Shown here one piece after another: positions 44,021 through 53,174 of a DNA stretch of 64,000 nt. This DNA comes from DAORHV01 sp964434575 (GTDB lineage: Bacteria > Patescibacteriota > Gracilibacteria > Peribacterales > Peribacteraceae): NCBI GenBank assembly GCA_964434575.1, contig CAYSWB010000006.1, positions 1-64,000 on the forward strand, in the 5' to 3' direction. The notes under the pieces were generated by a model, which saw only the letters and a list, made by a program, of their open reading frames with translations, did no database searches and had not been told where the DNA came from. Positions within the stretch are counted from its first letter, which is position 1. Each line of letters opens with the position of its first letter. The translations under genes were made by a program, and so were the position numbers.

Positions 44021-44446
44021 TTAGAGCGGGAGCGGAACGGGAGTGTTGGCGGCGTGCTTGTGCTCGGCGCCGGCGTAGATGTGCAGGTTCTTGAGGACGC
44101 GCTCGCGGGCGGCGTTCTTGGGCAGCATGCCCTTCACGGCCATCTTGATGACTTTGGTGGCATCCTTCTCCATCTGCTTGGCCATGGTCGTCTCGCGGCG
44201 GTTACCGAAGAAGCCGGTGTGCTTGTAGTAGATCTTCTGCTCCATCTTGTTACCGGAGACGGCGATCTTGTCGGCGTTCAGCACGATGACGTGGTCGCCC
44301 GTGGCCCAGTGGGCGACGAACTGCGGGCGGTGCTTGCCGCGCATCACGATGGCGATGCGGCTGCACAGGCGGCCCAGGGTCTGCTCTGCGGCGTCCACGA
44401 CGTACCAGGTGGGTTTCTCGGCCGGCTTGGGGAAGGAGGTCTTCAT
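44021..44446 (-). CDS. rplM: 50S ribosomal protein L13
   Basis: 141 residues. Landmarks: PTWYVVDAAEQTLGRLCSRI, MRGKHRPQFVAHWATGDHVI, KMEQKIYYKHTGFFGNRRET and MAVKGMLPKNAARERVLKNL. Start ATG preceded by a cctaactcccgcctccc spacer, pyrimidine-rich and without an RBS. rplM-rpsI is a classic pair. Confidence 0.97.
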   Translation of the reverse strand: MKTSFPKPAEKPTWYVVDAAEQTLGRLCSRIAIVMRGKHRPQFVAHWATGDHVIVLNADKIAVSGNKMEQKIYYKHTGFFGNRRETTMAKQMEKDATKVIKMAVKGMLPKNAARERVLKNLHIYAGAEHKHAANTPVPLPL

Positions 44447-44458
44447 GGGAGGCGGGAG

Positions 44459-44920
44459 TTAGGCCTTGGCGGCGGAAGTTTTGGGCTTGGCGGTCTTGGC
44501 TGCTTTGGCCGGCTTCTCCGCCTTGGCGGGCTTCTCGGCGGCGGCTGCGACGGCATCCAGGTCGGCGTCGACGAGCATCATGTCCACCAGCAGGGCGCCA
44601 TCGCCCTTGCGCATGCCCACGGGCTTCACGGTGGTGAAACCGGACGGACGGGAGGAGTAGCGCTTCAGGAGGACCTCCATGACCTTCTTGCAGGCGTTCT
44701 CGTCGTGGACCACCGTGTTCATGCGGCGGATGGCCACGTCGGGGCGCTGGGTCTTGGCGGTGGTGATCAGCTTGTCGACCATCGGCTTCAGGACCTGGGC
44801 GCGCTTCTTGGTCGTGCGGATGCGCTCGTACAGGACGAGCGAGGTCAGCATGTTGCGCAGCATCATGTCCGCATGCTTGGGTTTCTGGGAGAGCCGCTGG
44901 GTATGGTTACGGTGACGCAC
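44459..44920 (-). CDS. rplQ: 50S ribosomal protein L17 with Ala/Lys-rich tail
   Basis: 153 residues from a GTG start at 44920. The core (RHRNHTQRLSQKPKHADMML, RNMLTSLVLYERIRTTKKRA, VHDENACKKVMEVLLKRYSS, VGMRKGDGALLVDMML) is typical of the family, about 115-120 residues. The remaining 30 or so residues are an Ala/Lys repeat (AEKPAKAEKPAKAAK), an added charged extension. It follows rpoA as in most bacteria. Confidence 0.96.
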   Translation of the reverse strand: MRHRNHTQRLSQKPKHADMMLRNMLTSLVLYERIRTTKKRAQVLKPMVDKLITTAKTQRPDVAIRRMNTVVHDENACKKVMEVLLKRYSSRPSGFTTVKPVGMRKGDGALLVDMMLVDADLDAVAAAAEKPAKAEKPAKAAKTAKPKTSAAKA

Positions 44921-44973
44921 GGACTAGGGGAGAAATCGCGGGGAACGCGAGTGTGGCAGAAAAGAAGAAAAAA

Positions 44974-45954
44974 TCAATCGTCAGTCAGCTTCAAGCCGCG
45001 GGTGGCCAGAGTCTGCTTCACTTCCTCGAGGGCCTTGGTGCCGAAACCGCGGAAGTTGCTGAGCGTGGCCGGGGAGCACTTCACCAGCTGCTCGATGGAG
45101 CCGACGCCGGCGTTGATGAGCGAGTTGAGGGTGCGGGGCGACAAGTTGAGGATCTCGATCGGGGTGTAGCTCTCCTTGGCCACGGCGCGGTCCGTCTCCG
45201 GAGCAACCTGGCTGGTGCGCGTGAAGTCGGCCATGAACTCCTTCTCCACCGTTTCCTGGTCCAGGCTGAAGAAGTTGAAGTAGTTGTGCAGCAGCTGGGA
45301 GCCGAAGCGGACGGCCTCGTCGGCGGACAAGGAGCCGTTCGTAACGACTTCCAAGACGAGCTTCTCGAGGTTGGTGCGCTGGCCGACACGGGTGGACTCC
45401 ACCTCGAAGCGGACTTTGACGACCGGGCTGAAGATGACGTCCAAGTGGACCAATCCCGGCTCGTTGTGCTTCTTGTTGCGCTCGGCGGCCGGCTGGTAAC
45501 CCACGCCCTTCTCGACGGTGAGGTCGAGCTTGATGGACGCGCCCTTCTCCAGGTGGAGGATGACGTGGTCGGGGTTCAGGATCTCGATGTCCGAGCTGGC
45601 CTTGATGTCACCGGCGGTGAGAGCCTTGGGGCCCTTGCCTTCCAGCGTGACGACCTCGGAATCCTTGTGGTGCTTGCGGAGGCGGACCTGCTTGAGGTTG
45701 AGGCCGATGTCCAGGACGGACTCGCGGACGCCCTTGAGCGAGGTGTACTCGTGGTTGGCGCCGGCGACGCGCATGGAGCTGACGGCTGCGCCCGGCAAGC
45801 TGCTGAGCAGCACGCGGCGAAGCGAGTTTCCAAGCGTCATGCCGTACCCCGGGGGCAGGGGTCCGACCGAAAAGACGGCGTGCGTGTTGTCGCCCTTCTT
45901 CACCAAGGTGTGAGTGACCTTCGGCAGACCGATCTCTTCCTGGATGATGTGCAT
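44974..45954 (-). CDS. rpoA: DNA-directed RNA polymerase subunit alpha
   Basis: 326 residues. The N-terminal dimerisation domain includes PPGYGMTLGNSLRRVLLSSL and VRESVLDIGLNLKQ. The C-terminal domain follows a short linker, with TPIEILNLSPRTLNSLINAG, SIEQLVKCSPATLSNFRGFG and TKALEEVKQTLATRGLKL, containing the helix-hairpin-helix elements used to contact UP-element DNA and activators. Full length for the family. Confidence 0.98.
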   Translation of the reverse strand: MHIIQEEIGLPKVTHTLVKKGDNTHAVFSVGPLPPGYGMTLGNSLRRVLLSSLPGAAVSSMRVAGANHEYTSLKGVRESVLDIGLNLKQVRLRKHHKDSEVVTLEGKGPKALTAGDIKASSDIEILNPDHVILHLEKGASIKLDLTVEKGVGYQPAAERNKKHNEPGLVHLDVIFSPVVKVRFEVESTRVGQRTNLEKLVLEVVTNGSLSADEAVRFGSQLLHNYFNFFSLDQETVEKEFMADFTRTSQVAPETDRAVAKESYTPIEILNLSPRTLNSLINAGVGSIEQLVKCSPATLSNFRGFGTKALEEVKQTLATRGLKLTDD

Positions 45955-46011
45955 AGAAGTGTAAAGAAGGGATATGTGGGAGATGGGTGCGTCAGCGCAC
46001 CCGGTTTGAAA

Positions 46012-46644
46012 TTAACGGGAGTAGAAACCGATCACCTTGCGCATGTCGACCGACTGGTCGAGATGAGCATCCTCGCTGGGCAGCTGGACGACTTCGGCAC
46101 TGATCTTGCTCATGTCGGCCTTCAGCCAGGTCGGGGGGGTGTAGCGCTGGTGAGCCTCGATGATCGGGGCGAACACCGGCGAAGACTTCTTGTTCTCGCG
46201 GACGGCGATCTTGTCGCCCGGCTTCACCTGGTACGAGGGGATGGTGACGCGGACGCCGTTGACCGTGAACAGGCCGTGCGAAACGAACTGGCGGGCCTGG
46301 ATGCGGGTGGTGGCGAAACCGGCGCGGAACAGCACGTTGTCCAGGCGGCGCTCCAGAAGGACGCGCATCATGGTGTCGGTCTGACCGACGGTGCGGCTGG
46401 CTTCGCTGTAGATGGCGCGCAGGCGCTTGTCGTGCACGCCGAACATCAGGCAGGCCTTCTGCTTCTCGAGCAGCTGGCGGCCGTACTCGGAGAGCTTGCC
46501 GCGACCTCCGCCTTTGCCCTTCTCCTTCGGCACTTTGCCGGGAGCGGTGGGACGGCGCTGCAAGATCTTGTCGTACTTGTCGGAACCGAACAGGTTCATG
46601 CCCTGACGGCGGCACTTGCGAGCTTTGGGACCAGTGTAACGCAT
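46012..46644 (-). CDS. rpsD: 30S ribosomal protein S4
   Basis: 210 residues. Landmarks: MRYTGPKARKCRRQGMNLFG, KGKGGGRGKLSEYGRQLLEK, the S4 RNA-binding domain RRLDNVLFRAGFATTRIQAR with QFVSHGLFTVNGVRVTIPSY, and C-terminal VDMRKVIGFYSR. The N-terminus has only one cysteine, so this is the zinc-free form. Confidence 0.98.
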   Translation of the reverse strand: MRYTGPKARKCRRQGMNLFGSDKYDKILQRRPTAPGKVPKEKGKGGGRGKLSEYGRQLLEKQKACLMFGVHDKRLRAIYSEASRTVGQTDTMMRVLLERRLDNVLFRAGFATTRIQARQFVSHGLFTVNGVRVTIPSYQVKPGDKIAVRENKKSSPVFAPIIEAHQRYTPPTWLKADMSKISAEVVQLPSEDAHLDQSVDMRKVIGFYSR

Positions 46645-46675
46645 GCGAGAGAGGTAGAGAGGAGGAGAATTCGGA

Positions 46676-47194
46676 TTAGACGCGGCGCGGCTTCGGAGCG
46701 CGGCAACCGCCGTGGGAAATGGGGGTCTGGTCGATGATGGCGTCGAAGTTGACGCCGGCGACCTGCAGGCCGCGGATGGCCTGTTCGCGTCCGGGACCGA
46801 TACCCTTCACTTCGATCTGGAGCGACTGGATACCGAACTGGGCAACCAAGCCCATGGCCTTCTCGGCCGCGACCTTGGCGGAGTACGGGGTGGACTTGCG
46901 GCTGCCCTTGAAACCGGACGAACCGCTGCTGGCCCAACCCAGAACCTTTCCGTCCAGGTCGGTGATGGTGACGATGGTGTTGTTGTCGCCGGCGTGGATG
47001 CACGCGCGGGCCTTGAGAACGGTGCGCTTCTGCTTGCGGACCTTCTTCTTGCCGGCGCCGGTCTCCGGCTTGGCGGCGGCAGCGGCGGCCTCCTTCTCTT
47101 TCTTTTCGGCAAGGTCGAGCAACTGCTGCACGGAGAGCTTCTTCTCCTCGGGAGCGGCTGCGGACGACGGTGATGCGGGCTTGATATCGGCCAT
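46676..47194 (-). CDS. rpsK: 30S ribosomal protein S11 with long N-terminal extension
   Basis: 172 residues, against about 130 in most bacteria. The core begins near residue 55 (RTVLKARACIHAGDNNTIVT) and runs through WASSGSSGFKGSRKSTPYSA, IEVKGIGPGREQAIRGLQVA and the terminal DQTPISHGGCRAPKPRRV. The first 50 residues are Ala/Lys/Glu-rich (LLDLAEKKEKEAAAAAAK), probably helical or disordered. The ATG has a tccctcttccttctt leader. Confidence 0.97.
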   Translation of the reverse strand: MADIKPASPSSAAAPEEKKLSVQQLLDLAEKKEKEAAAAAAKPETGAGKKKVRKQKRTVLKARACIHAGDNNTIVTITDLDGKVLGWASSGSSGFKGSRKSTPYSAKVAAEKAMGLVAQFGIQSLQIEVKGIGPGREQAIRGLQVAGVNFDAIIDQTPISHGGCRAPKPRRV

Positions 47195-47209
47195 AAGAAG
47201 GAAGAGGGA

Positions 47210-47590
47210 TTAGGTCTTGGTAAGGGTAACGCGGCCCGACAGACCGGTCTTGCGCTTGCCGCGGCGGGTGCGGGCGTTGCGGCGGGACGTCTGTCCGCGG
47301 ACGGGGAGCTTTTTCTTGTGACGCATGCCGCGCCAGGTTCCGATGTCCTGCAGGCGCTTGATGTCGAGGGAAACTTTGCGGACGAGGTCACCTTCCGTGA
47401 CCATCTTCTCCACCAGAGAACGCAGCAGACCTTCCTGGGTCTCGGTCAGCTTCTCGGCCTTCACCGTAAAGTCGATCTTGGCTTCCTTCAGCAGACGCTG
47501 GGCGGACGAGCGTCCGACGCCTTTGATCGCCGTAAGGGCGATTTCGATGTTCTTGTGACCGGGGAGGACGACACCTGCGATACGAACCAT
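47210..47590 (-). CDS. rpsM: 30S ribosomal protein S13
   Basis: 126 residues. Landmarks: MVRIAGVVLPGHKNIEIALT, IKGVGRSSAQRLLKEAKID, SLDIKRLQDIGTWRGMRHKK and the basic tail VRGQTSRRNARTRRGKRKTG. Pyrimidine-rich spacer before the ATG. Confidence 0.98.
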   Translation of the reverse strand: MVRIAGVVLPGHKNIEIALTAIKGVGRSSAQRLLKEAKIDFTVKAEKLTETQEGLLRSLVEKMVTEGDLVRKVSLDIKRLQDIGTWRGMRHKKKLPVRGQTSRRNARTRRGKRKTGLSGRVTLTKT

Positions 47591-47609
47591 GAGATAGGTA
47601 GGAGAGGAA

Positions 47610-47723
47610 TTAACCCTGGCGCTGCTTGTGACGGGGGTTCTTGCAGACCACGCGGCGGACGCGCTTGCGCACGATCACACGGCAGTCTTTGCAACGAGGG
47701 CGGATGGAGGGACGGACTTTCAT
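47610..47723 (-). CDS. rpmJ: 50S ribosomal protein L36
   Basis: 37 residues (MKVRPSIRPRCKDCRVIVRK and on to a Lys/Arg-rich end). The zinc ligands Cys11, Cys14, Cys27 and His32 are intact, so this is the zinc-binding form. It lies between infA and rpsM, its usual place, 12 bases after the infA stop. Confidence 0.96.
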   Translation of the reverse strand: MKVRPSIRPRCKDCRVIVRKRVRRVVCKNPRHKQRQG

Positions 47724-47735
47724 GGGAGTGGGGTT

Positions 47736-48023
47736 TTACGCGGCTGGGGGAGGAGGCGGAGTGACGACCGCTCCGGTCGGAGAGATGATGTCACCGGGGC
47801 GGAAGCGATAGACGATGCGGCCCTTGCTTAAGTCGTACGGGGTCATCTCCACTTTGACGCGATCACCGGGGAGAATGCGAACCTTATGGACGCGCATCCG
47901 TCCGGCGAGGTGACAAAGGAGTTCGTGATCGAGCGCCTCCTGCGAGGTAATACGAACGCGGAATGTGGTATTGGGATAGGATTCCTCCACAACGCCTACG
48001 AGTTCGATTACGTCTTTAGACAA
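47736..48023 (-). CDS. infA: translation initiation factor IF-1
   Basis: 95 residues from a TTG at 48023, which gives the family start MSKDVIELVGVVEE. The OB fold is complete (YPNTTFRVRI, HELLCHLAGRMRVHKVRILP, GDRVKVEMTPYDLSKGRIVY). About twenty extra residues follow the normal end, closing in Val-Thr-(Pro)5-Ala-Ala, an unusual tail. First gene of the alpha-operon unit. No Shine-Dalgarno sequence precedes the TTG. Confidence 0.93.
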   Translation of the reverse strand: MSKDVIELVGVVEESYPNTTFRVRITSQEALDHELLCHLAGRMRVHKVRILPGDRVKVEMTPYDLSKGRIVYRFRPGDIISPTGAVVTPPPPPAA

Positions 48024-48149
48024 CGAAAGAGAAGGGGCAAAAAACGAACGAGAGCCGATCGATCCTACAGAGCGGCTTCTGCTTGCGCAAGACACAGGAT
48101 AGGGAAAATCGCCGGGGAAAGTGAAATACGCTTGATAATTCTTGTATAT

Positions 48150-48178
48150 GTTGTAGAAATACAAAATAAACTTGTCAA
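48150..48178 (-). promoter_or_regulatory. promoter of the infA-rpsI ribosomal unit
   Basis: Minus-strand consensus TTGACA (48173-48178), a 17-base spacer and TACAAC (48150-48155). Predicted leader about 120 bases. Confidence 0.6.
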
Positions 48179-48274
48179 AAATGCGTTTAACTGCATTTCC
48201 AGAGTTCTGCGAGCAATCTGAACGCAAGAGGGTGGCAACCGCAATGCACATCCTGGACAGGACTACGAACTATG

Positions 48275-48303
48275 TTGTGTAAACTTAACATTCGTGCTAT
48301 AAT
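48275..48303 (+). promoter_or_regulatory. promoter of the helical-repeat protein operon
   Basis: TTGTGT (48275-48280), a 17-base spacer and a perfect TATAAT (48298-48303), also extended by TGC. Confidence 0.75.
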
Positions 48304-48349
48304 ACGAGGGTAAAAGACAAAAAACTCATACCAATTTCCAATTTCTTCT

Positions 48350-48658
48350 ATGACCGCTACAGCGTTCGTCGACGCTATCAAGAAGCTGACGTGGCTGCTC
48401 CCCTTGCAGTCCGACCAGCTCATCGCGTTGGCCCCCAAGATGACCGATGCACAGCGCCTCGAAGCGCTTGCTGCAGTCAAAACGCAGAATGACACGATCG
48501 GGAAGAACGTGCAGGAAATGGATGAGATCCAGGACAAGGTCGAGAAGGAAACCAAAGCCATCTACAAGAAGGAGTGGCCCAAGATCAAAAACGCCATCCA
48601 GGAGGAAGAGCGCTCCTCCGCCGCGGCCAAGCTCGATGCACAGATCGACGCCGCATAA
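48350..48658 (+). CDS. small coiled-coil protein, partner of the giant helical protein
   Basis: 102 residues, almost entirely predicted helix, with a charged coiled-coil C-terminal half (NVQEMDEIQDKVEKETKAIY, KNAIQEEERSSAAAKLDAQI). No signal peptide. The first residues (ATAFVDAIKKLTWLLPLQSD) are mildly amphipathic. It lies 45 bases upstream of the 1,451-residue helical protein gene under one promoter, so the two are very likely expressed together and may interact. No family recognised. Confidence 0.65.
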   Translation: MTATAFVDAIKKLTWLLPLQSDQLIALAPKMTDAQRLEALAAVKTQNDTIGKNVQEMDEIQDKVEKETKAIYKKEWPKIKNAIQEEERSSAAAKLDAQIDAA

Positions 48659-48703
48659 CACACATCAACCTCCTCAGCACACATACACATTCCCTCACAG
48701 ACT

Positions 48704-51700
48704 ATGGAACAGCGCTTCACCATCCTCAACGCCAACGGGTTCTCCCCGTCCGAGCGTGAGCACCGCATGATCTTTGCGGAGGCAAATCCGGAGGCCAACC
48801 CCCCGCCGCCCCCGCGCGCGGAGAACCTGCCGGACTTCAACCGCCTCCACCAGGGCGCTGAATCCAACGGCAACACGGCCGAGCGCACGTACAACAACGT
48901 GTACGACCGGATGACGAAGCGCCAGGAGGCCTACCGCAAGGAGGTCAGCAGCCTCACCGATGCCATCACCAAGGCCGGCGGAAATCTGCAAACGAGCACC
49001 GAGGGAACCCGCAGGAACGTCAGCACGCTCATCGAAGACCTGCAGAACGTCTACCGCCGCGAATACACGGACTCCAGCGGCAACCGCCAGGAGTACCGCA
49101 ACGGACTCTACGCCCGCGTGAACCAGATCGAAGCCGCCTACGGCCAGATCGAAGGCATCATCGCCGGCCTGGAAGACGCCGTGGCCGCGAACTCGCCGGG
49201 CGGCGTGCTGCCTCCCCCGCTGACCCGCTACGCCGACCGCGTGCGCGCCGAGCGCACCCGCGCCGCGCTGGCCGGTGAAGGCACCGGTTCCGTGGACGTC
49301 CGCACCTACACCGTGCCGTTCACGCCGGAGAGCATGTCCGAGACGTCGACGTACTCGCTGCTGCGCATCCCCGCCAACTTCGAATTCAACTTCGGCGCCA
49401 ACGCCGAGGTCGCCCGCATCATGGCCGGCAACTACAGTATCGAGGGTGGCATGTCGAACGGCATCCAGTATCTGCGCATCAAGCCCGCCGCCGCCACGGC
49501 GCTGGCCCGCGGCAACCTGACCATCCCGGTCACGGTGCGCGGTATCGGCAACCGTGTCGAAGGCACGACGACCGCCACGGTCCGCGCCGACGGCCCGATC
49601 AACGAGAACCCGAACGTGGGCAACACGCTCATCCGTCTCGAGTACGCCGCCATGGTCCGTCCGGACGGCACGACCGTCGACGGCCCGGGTACCGGTCCTG
49701 GTGAAGAGCCGGTGATCCCCATCGAGACGCCCGAACAAGTCGAGAAGCGCTTGGAGGCCACCCGCGACGAGTACCAGAAGACCTTCGAGGCGAACAGGGA
49801 GAACTCCGAGAACGCCCTGAAGGCCCTGCAGGAAATCGACCGCGAGGCGAACCCGGACGCGTACCTCGTGGCTCTCGAAGCCTACGTGAAGCTGCTCGGC
49901 ACGGAGAACGCCCATCTGAACGGAGAGCCGCTGGCTTGGCCGGATGGCGATCCTCGCCCGGCATCGCACGCCAACCGCCGCGCCACCCTCACCGAGGAGT
50001 TGCCGGCCCGCGAGCAGGAGGTGAAGGACATCCGCGAATATCTTGCCTACGCCGACACGCTTGCCCGTCTGGACGGCGAGCTGAGCATCGCGCTTGCCGC
50101 CGTGCCGACGGATCTGCCGGCTGGCAACGACGTGCAGGGTTGGGAGACGCGCATCGCCGCGCTGGAGGCCGTGCAGGGCAAGTTGACCGCGCTGAACGAG
50201 CACCTTGGCGACTTCTACAACGGCGCCAATGCCGGCGCGACCGGCGCCCAGCAGACCGCGATCGACAACCGCTCGCAGGGCATGCCCGACGAAATCGCGA
50301 ACAACGACAAGGCTCTTGCCGAGGCCCGCGAAGGCCTGGATGAAGCCAAGCGCCAGGAGTTCCACGACAAGTGGCTGGAGCTCAATCGCGACACCACGGG
50401 TGCTTCCATGGCGTTCGGCAACGCCGATCGCGAAAACGTGAGCGAGACCATCTCCGCTTTGCGGGGCTACATCGACGCCATCATCGCGGAAAAGAGTCAC
50501 CTGGAATTGCGCGGCTCCGTGCCGGCCAGCACCGATCCGTCGGACGACCGTGCGGCGACGTGGGAAACCCGCGCCGGCGAGACGATCGCCGCGCAAACCG
50601 AGATGGAGGGACTCATGACCCAGCTCGTGGATCTGCAGGCATTCCAGGCCATCGCCGAGGACTACCAGACGTCCAGCGACACTCTGAAAGCCGTATACGA
50701 CCAGCCGCTGCCCGCCGAGAATGACGTGGCCGGTTGGCAGGCTCGCATCGAAGCAGGCAACGCTTGGCAGGCCGCACTCGTGCTCGAGCAGGGTCACCTG
50801 CAGGGCTTCGAGGGCAGCACCGGCCAGCCTGCGGCGACCGAGGCACACCAGAAGGCCGTCACCGACCGCTTGGCCGACGTGGACTTCAACATCCCGGAGG
50901 CCCAGGCTCTCATCGCCGAGGCACAGGAAGGCAAGAACGAAGCCGATCGCCAGGTGTATGACGCGGAGTGGCGCCGCTTGAACGCCGAGACCACGAGCAC
51001 CGCTTCGTGGGAGGACGGCGACCCGGAGGACATGGATTCGAAGATCAGTCTGCTCAGTGCTCACGTCGACGCGCTTGTGGCCGAGACCAGCCACCTGGCC
51101 GTCTACGGAGGCGTGCCGGACACCAAGCCGGGCGACACGCGCCCCGCCGAGTGGGCCGCTCGCTTCAACGAGCTGCCGGCTATCCAGACCGACATGCAGG
51201 AGAAGCTGCGCCAGTTCGAGGCCACTCGCGACTTCCTGAACAATGCCGATACGTACGAAGGCGAAACCGAGGCCTCGTTCGGCAACATCCCCGAGGACCC
51301 GACCGATCCGACCGATCAGGCCGGCTGGGAGGCGAAAATCGCCCAGACCGAAGACTACATCGGCCGCCTCACCGGCGAGAAGGCTCACTTGGACACGTAC
51401 GCCGGCAGCGATGCCGAGACGGGTTCGACCGAGAACCAGGCCAGCGGTATCCGCCAGCGCCTGGCCGACGTGGACGCCGCTCTGCAGGGCATGCAGGACA
51501 CCGAGATGCCGCGCCTGCAGGAAGAGCGCAACAAAGCCGAATGCAACAAGTTCGAGGCGGACTGGACCGACCTGAAGACGAATGCGGAAGGAGCCCAGCT
51601 GGCCTACGAGGCCACGCTGACGGACGGTAGCGATCCCACCGCCCGCCTGAGCGCCCTGAGCACGGCGATCAGCGCCCTGCGCAACGAAAACAATTTCCTC

Positions 51701-53059
51701 GGCACTCTGAACGCCGAAATCCACGATCCGGCTGACGAGCGCCTGGGCACCTACTACGCACGCGTCAACACGCTCAACGAAGACATTCCGAACCTGGAGA
51801 TCACCGCCGAACAGCTCGCCGACCTCGTCGTCTACGAGGCCGAATGGGAGCCGAAGTACAACGCGACCGAAACGACATCCGCCCTTCCGGCCGTACCGAC
51901 CGCCCGCGGCGACGTGGACGGCTGGACCGCCTACAAGACCGCCGTGGAAACCTACAACGCTCTCGTGCTGGACGAAGGCCTGCATATGGCTTCCTTTGTC
52001 ACCCGCCCGGGTTTCGCCGTCGCGACCCCGACCGAGACCGAGACCGTGTACAACCGCTTCATGTACCTCACCGGCGAGGGCATGAACAACACCACGAAGC
52101 TTGGCGACGCCGAGCGCGGCCTGATCACCGCCACGAACGACAAGTTCGAAGACGACTGGAACCCGCTGAACGCAGCTTCGGATGGCGGCAAAATCCCGTG
52201 GGAAGGCGTTCTGGTGACCGACGACATGCCGGCCGACCAGAAGCTCTCCACGCTGAACGTCTACCGCACGGCCCTCATGGCCGAGCGCGGCCATCTGGAA
52301 GGCGCCGTGTCTCTGCCCGCCGAAATGCCGCCTCCGGCCACCGCGCGCCCGGACTATGCCGCCCGCCTCAAGGTCGTCCAGGACACCATCACCGAGTTGG
52401 ACACGAAGGAAGGCGAACTGAACTCCCTCAGCGCGTTCGAGCAGGAGCAGACCAAGCTCGGCGGCGAGAGCGAGAACGCCCAGAAGCGAGCCGAAGCCGC
52501 CCTGACCCCCGCCGCTCCGGAAGCAGCGAACTTGCCGGCTTGGACCAACCGCCGCGACGCCGTCCAGCGCTACATCACCGCGCTGACCAACGAGCAGGCA
52601 CACCTCCAGACGCTCACCACCATTCCGGGTAACAACGTCATCACGGCCAACGACCGCACCGACGTGGAGACCCGCCTGAAGGACATTGAGACGGCTCTCA
52701 AAACCCAGGAAGGCGTACTGAAGACCCAGCAGGACGGCGTGGATGCCGCCCGCGTGGACACCGTCACCAAAATCGACACCGAAGGCCCCGTCCGCCTGGC
52801 CAACCGCACGGCCACCGCCACGCGCACCATCAACCGCTTCCAGGACATCACGGTCACCAAGGGCATCAGCGTGATGACCATCCCGGGCAACACCAACAGC
52901 GCCAACCCCGACTTCCCGATCTTCACCCGCGAACCGGGCACCGACAACGTCACCATCCGCGCCGGCGAGCGTTCCACGGGAACGTACGAGGTGAACGTCG
53001 CAGGCAAGACGATGACGATCACCATCCCGGCACTGCCGCCCCGCCCGCGTCCGCGATAA
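48704..53059 (+). CDS. giant helical-repeat (spectrin-like) cytoplasmic protein
   Basis: 1,451 residues, strongly acidic, with no signal peptide or membrane segment. Residues 1-60 are Pro/Ala/Asn-rich. A beta-rich domain spans about 200-330 (VRTYTVPFTPESMSETSTYS, GNLTIPVTVRGIGNRVEGTT). From about 340 to 1,340 there are about ten helical repeats of roughly 80-85 residues, each closing with a Glu-rich helix ending in HL (TENAHL, LNEHL, EKSHL, EQGHL, ETSHL, EKAHL, ERGHL, EQAHL). The end (ITVTKGISVMTIPGNTNSAN to ITIPALPPRPRPR) is a second beta domain resembling the first. The layout suggests an elongated intracellular filament or scaffold. No family recognised. It is inserted, in opposite orientation, within the ribosomal superoperon. 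Confidence 0.75.
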   Translation: MEQRFTILNANGFSPSEREHRMIFAEANPEANPPPPPRAENLPDFNRLHQGAESNGNTAERTYNNVYDRMTKRQEAYRKEVSSLTDAITKAGGNLQTSTEGTRRNVSTLIEDLQNVYRREYTDSSGNRQEYRNGLYARVNQIEAAYGQIEGIIAGLEDAVAANSPGGVLPPPLTRYADRVRAERTRAALAGEGTGSVDVRTYTVPFTPESMSETSTYSLLRIPANFEFNFGANAEVARIMAGNYSIEGGMSNGIQYLRIKPAAATALARGNLTIPVTVRGIGNRVEGTTTATVRADGPINENPNVGNTLIRLEYAAMVRPDGTTVDGPGTGPGEEPVIPIETPEQVEKRLEATRDEYQKTFEANRENSENALKALQEIDREANPDAYLVALEAYVKLLGTENAHLNGEPLAWPDGDPRPASHANRRATLTEELPAREQEVKDIREYLAYADTLARLDGELSIALAAVPTDLPAGNDVQGWETRIAALEAVQGKLTALNEHLGDFYNGANAGATGAQQTAIDNRSQGMPDEIANNDKALAEAREGLDEAKRQEFHDKWLELNRDTTGASMAFGNADRENVSETISALRGYIDAIIAEKSHLELRGSVPASTDPSDDRAATWETRAGETIAAQTEMEGLMTQLVDLQAFQAIAEDYQTSSDTLKAVYDQPLPAENDVAGWQARIEAGNAWQAALVLEQGHLQGFEGSTGQPAATEAHQKAVTDRLADVDFNIPEAQALIAEAQEGKNEADRQVYDAEWRRLNAETTSTASWEDGDPEDMDSKISLLSAHVDALVAETSHLAVYGGVPDTKPGDTRPAEWAARFNELPAIQTDMQEKLRQFEATRDFLNNADTYEGETEASFGNIPEDPTDPTDQAGWEAKIAQTEDYIGRLTGEKAHLDTYAGSDAETGSTENQASGIRQRLADVDAALQGMQDTEMPRLQEERNKAECNKFEADWTDLKTNAEGAQLAYEATLTDGSDPTARLSALSTAISALRNENNFLGTLNAEIHDPADERLGTYYARVNTLNEDIPNLEITAEQLADLVVYEAEWEPKYNATETTSALPAVPTARGDVDGWTAYKTAVETYNALVLDEGLHMASFVTRPGFAVATPTETETVYNRFMYLTGEGMNNTTKLGDAERGLITATNDKFEDDWNPLNAASDGGKIPWEGVLVTDDMPADQKLSTLNVYRTALMAERGHLEGAVSLPAEMPPPATARPDYAARLKVVQDTITELDTKEGELNSLSAFEQEQTKLGGESENAQKRAEAALTPAAPEAANLPAWTNRRDAVQRYITALTNEQAHLQTLTTIPGNNVITANDRTDVETRLKDIETALKTQEGVLKTQQDGVDAARVDTVTKIDTEGPVRLANRTATATRTINRFQDITVTKGISVMTIPGNTNSANPDFPIFTREPGTDNVTIRAGERSTGTYEVNVAGKTMTITIPALPPRPRPR

Positions 53060-53086
53060 AGAGGATATCCATCATCGGAACCTACC

Positions 53087-53115
53087 AAAGGCCGGGAAAC
53101 CGGCCTTTGTTTTGT
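53087..53115 (+). terminator. Rho-independent terminator after the helical-repeat protein gene
   Basis: AAAGGCCGG and CCGGCCTTT form a perfect 9-bp stem with a GAAA tetraloop, followed by GTTTTGT. Confidence 0.92.
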
Positions 53116-53174
53116 CCATCAACATGCCAAAGCAATGCACCGCAGGCGCGACGCGGCGTCGCGCCTTCAAGCGG

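Larger units (their letters stand above)
48024..48349. other. 326-bp divergent intergenic region between infA and the helical-protein operon
   Basis: AT-rich relative to its surroundings. It holds the infA promoter (minus) and the promoter of the 48350 gene (plus), with predicted starts about 165 bases apart. No reading frame in it looks coding. Confidence 0.7.

Noticed and set aside
48695..52603. 1,302-codon minus-strand open frame opposite the helical-repeat protein gene
   Set aside because: The composition is that of an antisense shadow. The plus strand has promoter, partner gene, terminator and clear helical heptads.
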